Notes: generated from the sequence alone by a model not told the origin. Shown: positions 1-7,775, counted from the first letter of the stretch. The stretch: DNA of 12,079 nt from Lentimicrobium sp. (GCA_013336205.1 JAAXUD010000035.1:1-12079), one strand, 5' to 3'. Numbers and translations are program-made.

Positions 1-2
1 AG

Positions 3-3000
3 GTTGGGATGGGCATGAAGATTCCCCTCCCGGCACCTTTTGATACACGGGGTTTCGACCGCCTGGTTGTGCTTGGGCTGCGCTTGTCAGACAATGCCGC
101 TGATAGTGCCCGGATGGTTGAAAAATTACTTGAGAGCCAGCGTTTTACCAGTGGTGTGGCCTTTACACCACAGGGCACCCCTACCAATAATTCTGAGGAT
201 GTAGGTTCCGGCTTCACCTCTTTTGATCCTTCAAATGAACAGAGTTACCGGGTTTTGGCCAATGCTGCCAACCCTCAGGATTGGATGAACACATCAGATC
301 CTGCGCAAAAGAAAGACGGACATCGTTTTGCCGAAGCCCTGGGCCTTGAATATGAGCCGGTAGCCCCGATTGAAAATTCAAACCGGGAGGATATTGCCGA
401 AGCCATCGCCATGAATGCAGCCCTTTGGCCAGCCACCATGGGTGAGCACCTGAAAGAGATGTTGGGTGAGGCGTTTGATAGTGGAACCAGGGTGCATCTT
501 GAACGCTTTTTCCTTCAGAATGTGACAGGAAGAGGATTATTGCCTGCTTTTAGGGTTGGCACCCAGCCTTATGGTGTTTTACTGACGAGTTCGTTCGAAC
601 GCTGGCAATGGAGCCGACAGGAAGTAATTGAGCGGGAGAAATTTCAAAGCGGACTTCTACAACACCTCAGAACTCTTTCGGCCATCTGGAAAGAAGCTGC
701 CAGAGAGGTGCCATTTTCAGGCGATGACAAGGAACCCTTTCAACGTCTGCTTGATATTGTGGGGCTGAATCCCACTTCTGTTGATTATTTTTCAAGAAAG
801 GCCGGAACTGACGAATATGTCTGGAATTATTATAATTTTCAGGGGTCACTCTGGAAATTCTTTAACCCCACCTGGATGGATATGCTGAGCCGGAAGCTTT
901 CAAATCTTACCGGTGTTGGTCTTGGGGCTTTTAAAGATCTGAAAATACGAGATCTGATGTTTCTTGAAAACAGAGAGCATCTGTATGGACCCGTTGTGGA
1001 TGGCGACCCGGAACTTCCGCTTTCAGAGCTGGACGGCATCCGGCCGTATTTCGAAGATGAAGCGCTGAATATCCGGCGCAACTACATCGACTGGTTGTTA
1101 CAGAGTACCCTCGACACTATTGAAAAGGAGAAATTTACCGATAAGGCCGGAAAGGGTGTAACACCGCCCCGGGCACTATTGTATATGTTGATGCGCCAGT
1201 CGCTGTTAAATCAGGTGGTAAAGGCCGGCAAGGACTGGTTGATCGCTGAAAAGATTACCACTGCGATTCCTCTTAATCCCAACCTGCTGAACATGAATGG
1301 TCAGCAGTATCTTGCCGGCAAGGATCTGCTGAATGTATCGGTACCTGCTACCGGGGGCATTGTTCTTGGAGAAAATATACTCAGTGCAGCGCGTATTCCT
1401 GAAAACCAGAATTTCCATTTTACCTGGTGGCCGGTAGCAGAAACCAGGAAAGCACTCGAAAAACTTGCCGGCTTGCCTACTGCAAGGCTGGAAAGGCTCT
1501 TTGCCGAACATATTGACCTGTGCAGCTACCGGATGGATGCCTGGATCAATGGAATCTTCAATGAGCGCCTTCGTTTTAACCGCGAAAACATCAGGGTCAA
1601 TGAATTGAATGACGACATCGAAACTACCTATAACCGGGGCCTCTACCTCGGAGCTTACGGCTGGGTGGAGAATCTGAAGCCGCGCCCCACGACTCCACAA
1701 CCTGTTAATATGCAGACTGTTCCGGAAGAACTCCGTAAGCCCGAAAAAGGACCATTAGTCAGCGATCAGGCCAATGGCGGTTTCATTCTGTCGCCTTCTA
1801 TGAACCATGCGGTAACCGCAGCGGTTCTGAGAAATGCCTACATCAGTCATGCCCATAAAGAAAACAATGAAACATTCTCCGTCAACCTTTCAAGCAGGCG
1901 CGTGCGCACCGCCATGGGCTACCTTGAAGGCATGCGCAACGGGCAGAATCTGGCAGCCTTGCTGGGATACCAGATAGAGCGGGCGCTGCACGATAATCCC
2001 GGTGGATTGGAACTCGATGAATACATCTACACCCTGCGCGACCGATTTCCATACGGTGCCGGCAAATTAGCCGAAATGCCCGAAGATACAACGGCAGAGT
2101 CTGTCGAGGCCAACAATGTGGTCAATGGTTATGACCTTCTCCATTTCGTCAAAGGGAAAACCTATCCTTATGGACTGCCGGTTCAGCCGGCCAATCCCGA
2201 TGGTCTCCCGGTGGCTGGTTCTGCTAAAGCTCTGGCCATCGCAAAAGAGATCGACCATCTTGCCGAATCGCTTGATGCCATTGCCGACCTAGCCCTTTCA
2301 GAGAGTGTTTACCAGGTGGTACAAGGCAACTATGAAAGGGCCGGCGGAATGCTGCAGGCCCTCGCCGAAGGGAAGACTCCGCCTGAAGCCGATATCGTGA
2401 ATACCCCGCGCAATGGAAAGACCATCACCCAAAGAATGGCCATTACCTTAAAACCGGATGCCCCCAATGGGTATCCCGGATGGGACAGAATAACAATTCG
2501 GTCTACGGCCAATGCACCGGTAAATCACCTCCTCGGGAACATGCTTCCTGCCAGGAACAACATCGGCTTTGAAATTACTACAGGCGGTGTTCCGAAGAAT
2601 CTGCTGCTGTCACAGGTATTCGATCTTCAACCCATAGATATGGTGCTGATGAGTGGAAACCACTTCGGTGATCAGTCCAGTGAACTCGAACGATACCTGA
2701 TCTTTAAAATAAAACAATTGGAGTTGCTTGGAGAAGGCGATGAACTGGTTATTGATTTTACGAAAAACGGTGGTACGGAACATAACCTCTACCTGTTGCA
2801 ACCTTTGCTGAGGGCGCTCAGAAGGCTGGTCACCGAATCACGGCCGATGCATGCCCAGGATTTGCTTACCGGCATCGAAGCACAAAAAACCGCCCAGGCT
2901 GATCCCCGGGGCTGGTTGGCTGATGCTGGTACATTCCGGGCCAGAACTCTTGCTATATACAACAGGTTAAAAACAGAAACCGATGAAGCAGTGCCTGGTC

Positions 3001-4037
3001 TTGCTTCATTTTACAAATTGCAGATCGAGGCCCCGTTCCAATTGTATTTCGATGATCCCGATCATTTGATCGATGCGGCATGGGAAGCCCGCCTGAATGC
3101 TATCAGGGGCAGGTTGCTGCCACTAATTGAACTGGCTTTGCCTGAGGCCCTGCCGGCAACCCTGAACGGCTTTGACAGAAATGCACTCGAAGGATTGGTT
3201 TCGCAGGTTCAGTCTGTATTGAAGATCATGAGAAAACGTATAAAAGAAGTGGATGATGGACTGATGCTCACATCGCTCGTGATTGATCCATCCTGGAAAG
3301 ATGCAGAAAAAGCGGCTGCCATCGAAACATCGGTCAGCAAAGCCGGACGGGCAGCTAAGATACTGCTCAATCAAAGCTTTACAGCTCTTCCTTTTTTCAG
3401 CACACACAATGCTGTTGAACTGAATGCCTGTGTTGCCCAGGATATTGAACCAGATACACTGGAACTAGAAAAATGGCTGCAGGGGATTGGCAAAGTGCGT
3501 GAAAAAATGGGAAATTTCAATACACTCTCCACCACAGCAGAACTTTTAACTGACAGGGAACTGTCATTGAAGGTCATGCAGGTTCCTTACAACGCCACCG
3601 CAAAGTGGGCAGGCAAGGAGTTTGGAGATTTTATCCCGGCCAATGATACTACTTCTGTCGTTTATTACGCAGTGGAAGCCCCTGGTTTTTTTGTGCCCAT
3701 GTGCGGATTGATGTTGGATGAATGGACAGAGGTGATCCCCGAAAAAGCGGTTGATGCAGGAATCTCTTTCCATTTCAATCGTCCGAATGCTATGCCGCCT
3801 CAGGCTTTGCTGCTGGCAGTGCCACCACAGATGCGTGGACACTGGCAGTGGGATGATCTGATGGCCATCCTTCACGAGACGCTTGAACGTGCGAAGCTGA
3901 GGGCGGTTCAGCCCAATCAGTTGCTTTCAGGTGAAACCTTCCAGACACTTCCGGCGGTGATGACCGAGTTTACGAATTTCAATTTCAGAACCATCTTCGC
4001 AAACAATGTAATCGCCAGAACCGTAATTGAACCCTAG
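3..4037 (+). CDS. Large conserved protein of unknown function, 5'-partial (first of a two-gene pair)
   Basis: I cannot assign a function. The frame is open to the left edge. The first ATG (base 9) has no ribosome-binding context, and the opening residues (IPLPAPFDTRGFDRLVVLGL) read like the interior of a protein, so the true start is probably upstream. Numbering from base 9 (1,342 residues), conserved-looking blocks are PQGTPTNN (54-61), GRGLLPAFRVGTQPYGVL (174-191), an LSSRRVR...GQNLAALLGYQIERALH block (about 627-661), SESVYQVVQGNYERAGGML (764-782), LMLDEWTEVIP (1234-1244), RPNAMPPQALLLAVPP (1258-1273) and a following WQWDD. They match my memory of a widespread, unnamed family of very large bacterial proteins, which is not verifiable here. 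There is no signal peptide, membrane segment or recognised enzyme motif, so it is probably cytoplasmic. It lies 51 bases upstream of the next gene on the same strand, consistent with an operon. The coding call is very secure; the function is open. Confidence 0.93.
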   Translation, partial: VGMGMKIPLPAPFDTRGFDRLVVLGLRLSDNAADSARMVEKLLESQRFTSGVAFTPQGTPTNNSEDVGSGFTSFDPSNEQSYRVLANAANPQDWMNTSDPAQKKDGHRFAEALGLEYEPVAPIENSNREDIAEAIAMNAALWPATMGEHLKEMLGEAFDSGTRVHLERFFLQNVTGRGLLPAFRVGTQPYGVLLTSSFERWQWSRQEVIEREKFQSGLLQHLRTLSAIWKEAAREVPFSGDDKEPFQRLLDIVGLNPTSVDYFSRKAGTDEYVWNYYNFQGSLWKFFNPTWMDMLSRKLSNLTGVGLGAFKDLKIRDLMFLENREHLYGPVVDGDPELPLSELDGIRPYFEDEALNIRRNYIDWLLQSTLDTIEKEKFTDKAGKGVTPPRALLYMLMRQSLLNQVVKAGKDWLIAEKITTAIPLNPNLLNMNGQQYLAGKDLLNVSVPATGGIVLGENILSAARIPENQNFHFTWWPVAETRKALEKLAGLPTARLERLFAEHIDLCSYRMDAWINGIFNERLRFNRENIRVNELNDDIETTYNRGLYLGAYGWVENLKPRPTTPQPVNMQTVPEELRKPEKGPLVSDQANGGFILSPSMNHAVTAAVLRNAYISHAHKENNETFSVNLSSRRVRTAMGYLEGMRNGQNLAALLGYQIERALHDNPGGLELDEYIYTLRDRFPYGAGKLAEMPEDTTAESVEANNVVNGYDLLHFVKGKTYPYGLPVQPANPDGLPVAGSAKALAIAKEIDHLAESLDAIADLALSESVYQVVQGNYERAGGMLQALAEGKTPPEADIVNTPRNGKTITQRMAITLKPDAPNGYPGWDRITIRSTANAPVNHLLGNMLPARNNIGFEITTGGVPKNLLLSQVFDLQPIDMVLMSGNHFGDQSSELERYLIFKIKQLELLGEGDELVIDFTKNGGTEHNLYLLQPLLRALRRLVTESRPMHAQDLLTGIEAQKTAQADPRGWLADAGTFRARTLAIYNRLKTETDEAVPGLASFYKLQIEAPFQLYFDDPDHLIDAAWEARLNAIRGRLLPLIELALPEALPATLNGFDRNALEGLVSQVQSVLKIMRKRIKEVDDGLMLTSLVIDPSWKDAEKAAAIETSVSKAGRAAKILLNQSFTALPFFSTHNAVELNACVAQDIEPDTLELEKWLQGIGKVREKMGNFNTLSTTAELLTDRELSLKVMQVPYNATAKWAGKEFGDFIPANDTTSVVYYAVEAPGFFVPMCGLMLDEWTEVIPEKAVDAGISFHFNRPNAMPPQALLLAVPPQMRGHWQWDDLMAILHETLERAKLRAVQPNQLLSGETFQTLPAVMTEFTNFNFRTIFANNVIARTVIEP

Positions 4038-4088
4038 GTTTAAACTAATGCACATCTATCAGCAAAATAATCAAGAAAAAAACAGACC

Positions 4089-5864
4089 ATGGCTTTTTAT
4101 CAGGACATTGTAAATATCATTCCGGCATTTCTCCGGCCAAATACCCGTCCCCTGATCCGGGGATGGAACCGGTTGGAAGGCAACCCAAAGAAAAACGACT
4201 TCAGCCGGAGCCTGCGGGCAGAGATTCGCGATCCGCTTTGGATGCTCTCGCGGCAGTGGCAGTATGGCGAATTTGAAGGAGAGGATGCCGGTTCCCCCAT
4301 CAGCGCGGATGTGCTCACGAAGCACTACTTCCTGAACCGATATGCCATCGACCGGCAGGATGCCCGGGCCTATTCTGATGAATTGCCGCTGGAAGCCCAT
4401 GTTGAACGGGAACCGATCCCGGCCAGCCTCGACACCCAGCTTCTGCTGGCGCGGTTTATCACCCGGCATTTGCGAAAGAACCTGAATGCCCCGCAACTTT
4501 TATCAGCAAAAGATTGGTTGAAGCAGAATTATGGCGTAGTGTTGAACATCGACACGCTTCTCCACCGCGAATCTGAACAAATGCATGCGGTGGCCATGGA
4601 TAAATCATTCGATGGCTATGCAGTACTTACTGACGCAAGGGCAGGGAATTTTGATGCAAAGGTGGATGCATCGGCACTCTCAGTCACAGTTATAACAGGT
4701 ATAAAGAATGCGGTGGGTGCGCTTCCCGGCTATTTCGACAGCTTGTTTGCCCAGCCAGCCGAAGCAACCGACGATGCCTGGAAACCCGCTTATATGGAGT
4801 ATCAGTTTACTGCTGCCGCCGAAGACGAAGCCGGGGCAAAGACCTTACTGTCTGCTGAACAATATGCACAGGGACACCTGGACTGGTACTCATTCGATAT
4901 CGACAATAAGGCCAGTGCCGTGCTGAACGATCGCCCGGGTGAACTCATCACTGCTGGAGCCGCGGTTAAAACACAGCTATCCTTTATTCCTGCTCCGGTC
5001 AGTTTCGGTGGTATGCCCCTGCCGCGCTACTGGGAAATGGAAAATTACAAGACTGAATTCGCCGATGTTACCGCCCAGACTACCGATGTGGCAAAACTGC
5101 TGCTCACTGAGTTCGCGCTTATCTATTCCAACGATTGGTGTATTGTTCCCTTCAACCTGGAGACCGGTTCCTTGACGGATATGCTGGGGTTGGTCGTAAC
5201 CGATGTATTTGGAGAGCGGCTTTTAATCAGCGCCGCAGGCAAGGGAACCGACGAAGACTGGCAGCGCTGGACACTCTTCAACCTGCATACCACAAAGGAA
5301 AGTGATCTGAGCGACCACCGGTTGTTCCTGCCGCCATCCATCGATAAGTGGATGGAGAGCGATCCGGTAGAAAAGGTCAATTTCCTGAGAGATGAAATGG
5401 CGAACATGGTCTGGGCAGTTGAAACAGCCCTTCCGTCACAACTTGGATACGGGATCAGCGGACATGAAACAGCACAGCGGATAGAAGATTCAGAAACTCC
5501 TGTGCCTCAATTATTCCATGAAACGGAAGCCAAGGTACGTTACGTTCTGGGAACGGATGTGCCATACAACTGGATTCCTTTTGTACCGGTGCACAACCCG
5601 GGCAGCAACCGTCAGATTCGCCTGCAAAGGGCCAAAATGCCCGGCCCCAAGCGTTATGCAGGCAAGATCCTCGACCATCCTGCCCCTTTCTTTATCCATG
5701 AAGAAGAAGTTCCGCGCTCCGGCGCCCTGGTTACACGAAGCTTCCAGCGAACACGCTGGTACAACGGGAAAACCTATGTCTGGATAGGAAAACGGAAACA
5801 AACGGGCAGGGGAGAGGGTTCCAGTGGCTTGTCGTTTGATCAGGTTGGGGAGGTGAAAGGTTAA
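4089..5864 (+). CDS. Conserved protein of unknown function, second gene of the pair (GEDAGSP motif)
   Basis: A complete 591-residue protein of unknown function. The ATG at 4089 follows an A-rich leader typical of Bacteroidota and lies 51 bases after the preceding stop. The N-terminus holds the most striking signature, DPLWMLSRQWQYGEFEGEDAGSP (48-70, given in part as LSRQWQYGEFEGEDAGSP). The C-terminus holds WIPFVPVHNPGSNRQIRLQR (495-514), EEEVPRSGALVTRS (538-551), RTRWYNG and a glycine-rich GRGEGSSGLSFD (573-584). The centre is more variable. I recall similar N- and C-terminal signatures in unnamed proteins encoded beside homologues of the upstream gene, so the two probably act together; this is memory plus context, not proof. 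No signal peptide or membrane helix is visible. Tryptophan, arginine and acidic residues are abundant in the signature, suggesting a folded structural or binding role, but no catalytic motif stands out. The stop codon sits inside a short hexamer repeat. Confidence 0.93.
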   Translation: MAFYQDIVNIIPAFLRPNTRPLIRGWNRLEGNPKKNDFSRSLRAEIRDPLWMLSRQWQYGEFEGEDAGSPISADVLTKHYFLNRYAIDRQDARAYSDELPLEAHVEREPIPASLDTQLLLARFITRHLRKNLNAPQLLSAKDWLKQNYGVVLNIDTLLHRESEQMHAVAMDKSFDGYAVLTDARAGNFDAKVDASALSVTVITGIKNAVGALPGYFDSLFAQPAEATDDAWKPAYMEYQFTAAAEDEAGAKTLLSAEQYAQGHLDWYSFDIDNKASAVLNDRPGELITAGAAVKTQLSFIPAPVSFGGMPLPRYWEMENYKTEFADVTAQTTDVAKLLLTEFALIYSNDWCIVPFNLETGSLTDMLGLVVTDVFGERLLISAAGKGTDEDWQRWTLFNLHTTKESDLSDHRLFLPPSIDKWMESDPVEKVNFLRDEMANMVWAVETALPSQLGYGISGHETAQRIEDSETPVPQLFHETEAKVRYVLGTDVPYNWIPFVPVHNPGSNRQIRLQRAKMPGPKRYAGKILDHPAPFFIHEEEVPRSGALVTRSFQRTRWYNGKTYVWIGKRKQTGRGEGSSGLSFDQVGEVKG

Positions 5865-5883
5865 GGCTAAGGTTGAGGTTAAG
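5860..5883. repeat. Degenerate 6-bp tandem repeat over the stop of the 591-residue gene
   Basis: Four adjacent units read GTTAAG, GCTAAG, GTTGAG and GTTAAG. The stop codon TAA (5862-5864) lies in the first unit. Expansion or contraction by whole units would leave the stop unchanged. Role unknown. Confidence 0.6.
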
Positions 5884-5914
5884 TATGCCAGGTTGATATT
5901 TCTGTTTGTTGATG

Positions 5915-5954
5915 AATTAAAATAACCAACCCGAGAAGAAGGTTATTCGTAATT
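5915..5954. other. Inverted repeat (possible RNA hairpin) between convergent genes
   Basis: AATAACC (5921-5927) is perfectly complementary to GGTTATT (5941-5947) around a 13-base loop. An outer AATTA (5915-5919) pairs with TAATT (5950-5954) across a small 1x2 internal loop, giving 12 possible pairs. It lies 3' of the 591-residue gene and between converging transcripts, so a terminator or 3'-end stabiliser is possible. There is no clear U tract and the stem is AT-rich, so it is not called a terminator. Confidence 0.4.
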
Positions 5955-5974
5955 CGTCACTCGTAATTCGTCAT
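5947..5974. repeat. 14-bp tandem repeat, two copies
   Basis: TCGTAATTCGTCAC (5947-5960) is followed directly by TCGTAATTCGTCAT (5961-5974), with 13 of 14 bases identical. The first unit overlaps the right arm of the neighbouring hairpin. Each unit also contains an internal TCGTAA/TCGTCA half-repeat. Noncoding, function unknown. Confidence 0.8.
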
Positions 5975-6051
5975 TTGTAGGTTGAGGAATGCCTGGTTGA
6001 TAATTCAGTTTTACCAGAGTTATTTATAAAGCCCGATAAACTTTCGGTCGG

Positions 6052-6753
6052 TTATTCCTTTACAAAATACCTGAACGGATTGTAGCTGATTCCGGTATCA
6101 TATACATCCACATTTTCCCTTTTTTTCAGAAATCCAACGATGCGGTAGGTGAGGGGTGTAAAGAGTATCTCGACCCCCGATTTGAAAATATAGTTCGAGA
6201 TAATGATAGAAATCAGCAATTCGTTGGGCATGGTACCATAAAAAGCCACCATACAAAAGATAGCAGTGTCGATGCCTTCGCCCACCAGCGTAGAACCGAT
6301 AGTTCGCATCCATAGAAAGCGGCCTTTCATTTTTACTTTTAACCTCGACATAATCACCGCATTTGAAAATGCCCCGCCAAAATATGCAATCAGGCTGGCC
6401 AGAACGATGCGGGGTACAAAACCAAGCAATGATTCATAGGCTTGCTGATTTGTCCAGTCGCTGGCTGGTGGCAATTCCTGTACGACCCACAAAACCAGCG
6501 ACATCAGCAGCGCTGCCCCGAAACCTGTCCAGATTACCTTGCGTGAACGTTGGTAACCGTATACTTCCGTCAGGATATCGCCAAATATATAGCTCAGGGG
6601 AAAAAGGATGGTACCCCCGTCAAAAGTAAACATCCACAACGAAACTATCTTGGTGGAAGCAAGGTTAGAGATCAACAATACCGCGACAAACAGCGCCATT
6701 ATAATGTCAAAATAGCGAAAATTCCCTCCCTGACTCAATTTCTGATCCTGCAT
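6052..6753 (-). CDS. yhhQ: Queuosine precursor transporter, YhhQ (DUF165/vitamin uptake-like) family
   Basis: A 233-residue, highly hydrophobic inner-membrane protein, the usual length for the YhhQ family. Known members import queuosine precursors such as preQ0 or preQ1 for salvage into the modified wobble base of GUN-anticodon tRNAs. Family signatures are visible: YIFGDILTEVYGYQRSRKVIW (in part FGDILTEVYGY, 57-67) and RTIGSTLVGEGIDTAIF (150-166). Hydrophobic segments lie near residues 16-40, 46-60, 75-92, 112-132, 158-175 and 178-200, consistent with about six membrane helices. The start at 6753 directly precedes a charged cytoplasmic N-terminus, and a good Bacteroidota promoter lies 32 bases upstream. 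It is transcribed toward the 591-residue gene and away from the deformylase, so it is probably monocistronic. No queuosine biosynthesis gene is next to it. Which precursor is carried cannot be told from the sequence. Confidence 0.93.
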   Translation of the reverse strand: MQDQKLSQGGNFRYFDIIMALFVAVLLISNLASTKIVSLWMFTFDGGTILFPLSYIFGDILTEVYGYQRSRKVIWTGFGAALLMSLVLWVVQELPPASDWTNQQAYESLLGFVPRIVLASLIAYFGGAFSNAVIMSRLKVKMKGRFLWMRTIGSTLVGEGIDTAIFCMVAFYGTMPNELLISIIISNYIFKSGVEILFTPLTYRIVGFLKKRENVDVYDTGISYNPFRYFVKE

Positions 6754-6785
6754 TATTTCGGTTTTAAGAGCTTTTTTAACGGCTG

Positions 6786-6817
6786 CAAAATTACAATTCT
6801 ATTCTAAATCAGACATT
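6786..6817 (-). promoter_or_regulatory. Predicted Bacteroidota-type promoter of the yhhQ-family gene
   Basis: Read on the minus strand, TAATTTTG (6793-6786) fits the Bacteroidota -7 consensus TAnnTTTG exactly. A poor -33 element, AATG (6817-6814), lies 20 bases upstream. Transcription would begin near 6779-6780, leaving a leader of roughly 25 bases, too short for a preQ1 riboswitch. The -33 match is only half of TTTG, so the call rests on the -7 box and its position. Confidence 0.5.
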
Positions 6818-6926
6818 TTAATTTGCGAATGTGGTGAAACCCATTGAAAGATATACCATTAGCAGTATTTAATTGATTATGTGATTACCTTTACACGTTA
6901 TCAATAGTCCGGTAAATTTAAGAATC

Positions 6927-6950
6927 ACGCAAAGACGCAATGACGCAAAG
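6927..6950. repeat. 8-bp tandem repeat ACGCAAAG, three copies
   Basis: ACGCAAAG (6927-6934), ACGCAATG (6935-6942) and ACGCAAAG (6943-6950) are head to tail. Related GACGCA words recur in the kinase-regulator spacer near 11317 and 11331, suggesting a dispersed intergenic motif. Function unknown. Confidence 0.75.
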
Positions 6951-6963
6951 GGATGATTAGCAG

Positions 6964-6980
6964 TGTGTTATAAATACACA
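6964..6980. promoter_or_regulatory. Small dyad TGTGT-N7-ACACA, possible operator
   Basis: TGTGT (6964-6968) and ACACA (6976-6980) form a perfect 5-bp inverted repeat around the AT-only spacer TATAAAT, 83 bases upstream of the deformylase start. The shape would suit a dimeric regulator, but five-base arms arise often by chance in AT-rich DNA. Confidence 0.2.
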
Positions 6981-7063
6981 GTGTTGTTGTTCAATTCCCT
7001 GTAAATCAGTTGATTAAAAGATATTAACGGAGTATTGCATTATCCCAACCCAACATTAACGCA

Positions 7064-7711
7064 ATGAAAAAGACATTTGTAGTCCTGGCTTTTTGTTTAT
7101 TATTAATCACCAACCTGATCGCCCAGAATTTTACCGCTACCGAAAGAAGCCTGATAATGTCAGGTGATACTGCAAAGATGATGCGGGTACTGACTTATAA
7201 TCTGCCGCCAGACCTTGAAATTTTAAACACCATTAGTCTTGACATTGACCCGGCCGATCCGGATTTACCGCTGCTGGCGAGAAGGATGTATCTATCGATG
7301 CGTGATACCGCCAACCCGGGAGTGGGTATTGCTGCACCACAGGTTGGAATAAACCGGAATGTTATCTGGGTGCAACGATTCGATAAATCAGGTTCACCTT
7401 TTGAATTCTATATTAATCCACGCATTCTGAAATATTCTATACTGAACAGAAAGGGAGGCGAAGGATGCCTGTCGGTTCCGGAAGAAAGGGGATTGTTGCT
7501 CAGAAGCTATGCAATACTGCTTGAATATCAGACTTTTGATGGCGTTAAACATACGGAGATGATTGAAGATTTCACCTCAGTGATTTTTCAGCATGAAACA
7601 GACCATTTGAATGGGATGTTGTTCCCCGACAGAATGAGAGAACAACAGAATGCGCTCGCACTTCCCCTACCCCAGGGGATGGAATTGTTTATAAAACCTG
7701 TTGCCCGGTAG
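7064..7711 (+). CDS. def: Peptide deformylase family metallohydrolase with an apparent signal peptide
   Basis: A 215-residue protein with all three deformylase motifs: GVGIAAPQ (86-93), EGCLS (133-137) and HETDH (177-181). Known family chemistry predicts metal binding by Cys135, His177 and His181, with Glu178 as catalytic acid/base, removing the formyl group from N-formylmethionyl peptides. Unusually, the N-terminus is a clear export signal: MKKT, a hydrophobic core, then LIA followed by Gln21. Classical cytoplasmic enzymes are about 150-200 residues and lack this. Residues 22-45 form an extra linker before the usual N-terminal helix. The start at 7064 is the only one giving the signal peptide; an internal Met32 would give a cytoplasmic form but cuts into the family-like preamble. 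No Shine-Dalgarno is visible. It precedes the YceI-like gene by 64 bases on the same strand. The family call is firm; location and substrate in the envelope are inferred. Confidence 0.92.
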   Translation: MKKTFVVLAFCLLLITNLIAQNFTATERSLIMSGDTAKMMRVLTYNLPPDLEILNTISLDIDPADPDLPLLARRMYLSMRDTANPGVGIAAPQVGINRNVIWVQRFDKSGSPFEFYINPRILKYSILNRKGGEGCLSVPEERGLLLRSYAILLEYQTFDGVKHTEMIEDFTSVIFQHETDHLNGMLFPDRMREQQNALALPLPQGMELFIKPVAR

Positions 7712-7740
7712 TTGCGCAGAACAATCCTGTTTATAACTTG
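7712..7740 (+). promoter_or_regulatory. Possible promoter of the YceI-like gene
   Basis: TTG (7712-7714) stands 19 bases before TAACTTG (7734-7740), which is the Bacteroidota TTTG/TAnnTTTG layout with one T missing from the -7 box. The expected leader would be about 30 bases. The imperfect box keeps confidence low; read-through from the deformylase gene is the alternative. Confidence 0.28.
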
Positions 7741-7775
7741 TTAAACATTCCGGCAATTAAAACACAGCCAGAAAG

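Larger units (their letters stand above)
5871..6012. repeat. Imperfect direct repeat pair flanking other intergenic repeats
   Basis: A segment beginning GGTTGAGG, then ATGCC, GGTTGATA and a T-rich end occurs at about 5871-5908 and again at 5980-6012. The copies start 109 bases apart and share order and most bases, with small indels. Between them lie the 14-bp tandem repeat and the hairpin listed separately. It may be a small duplicated intergenic element. The whole 187-base gap 5865-6051 contains only these repeats and no supportable gene. Confidence 0.5.
6818..7063. other. Noncoding spacer upstream of the deformylase gene
   Basis: Together with the promoter region this makes a 310-base gap between divergent genes. 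It is AT-rich and has no supportable ORF. It contains the ACGCAAAG repeat cluster and a small TGTGT/ACACA dyad, listed separately. I searched for a TAnnTTTG promoter reading toward the deformylase gene and found only weak partial matches (for example TACCTTTA at 6886-6893, with no correctly spaced -33 box), so its promoter is not placed. Confidence 0.6.

Noticed and set aside
1206..1700. 164-codon open frame on the minus strand inside the large left gene
   Set aside because: It lies fully inside a strongly motif-bearing gene on the other strand and its translation shows no recognisable family pattern.
4033..4045. Overlapping palindromes CCTAGG and GTTTAAAC after the large gene's stop
   Set aside because: They are short restriction-site-like palindromes without arms long enough for a terminator or operator, and are most likely chance.
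4048..4088. Earlier ATG at 4048 as the start of the 591-residue protein
   Set aside because: It is 41 bases upstream of 4089 and therefore out of frame.
4071..4496. 141-codon minus-strand open frame over the start of the 591-residue gene
   Set aside because: It overlaps the GEDAGSP signature region on the opposite strand, and its translation is low in credible structure.
5940..5980. CRISPR-like array from the repeated TCGTAATTCGTCA words
   Set aside because: The units are 14 bp, directly adjacent with no spacers, and no cas gene is nearby.
6012..6052. Terminator for the yhhQ-family gene just past its stop
   Set aside because: Only four-base stems such as CCGA/TCGG can be drawn, and no U-rich tail follows on the minus strand.
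6754..6785. preQ1 riboswitch ahead of the queuosine-precursor transporter gene
   Set aside because: The predicted leader is only about 25 bases and shows no preQ1-type hairpin and tail sequence.
7157..7711. Shorter deformylase starting at internal Met32, which would be cytoplasmic
   Set aside because: The upstream 31 codons encode a textbook signal peptide with Gln at +1, and no better ribosome-binding context precedes the internal ATG.
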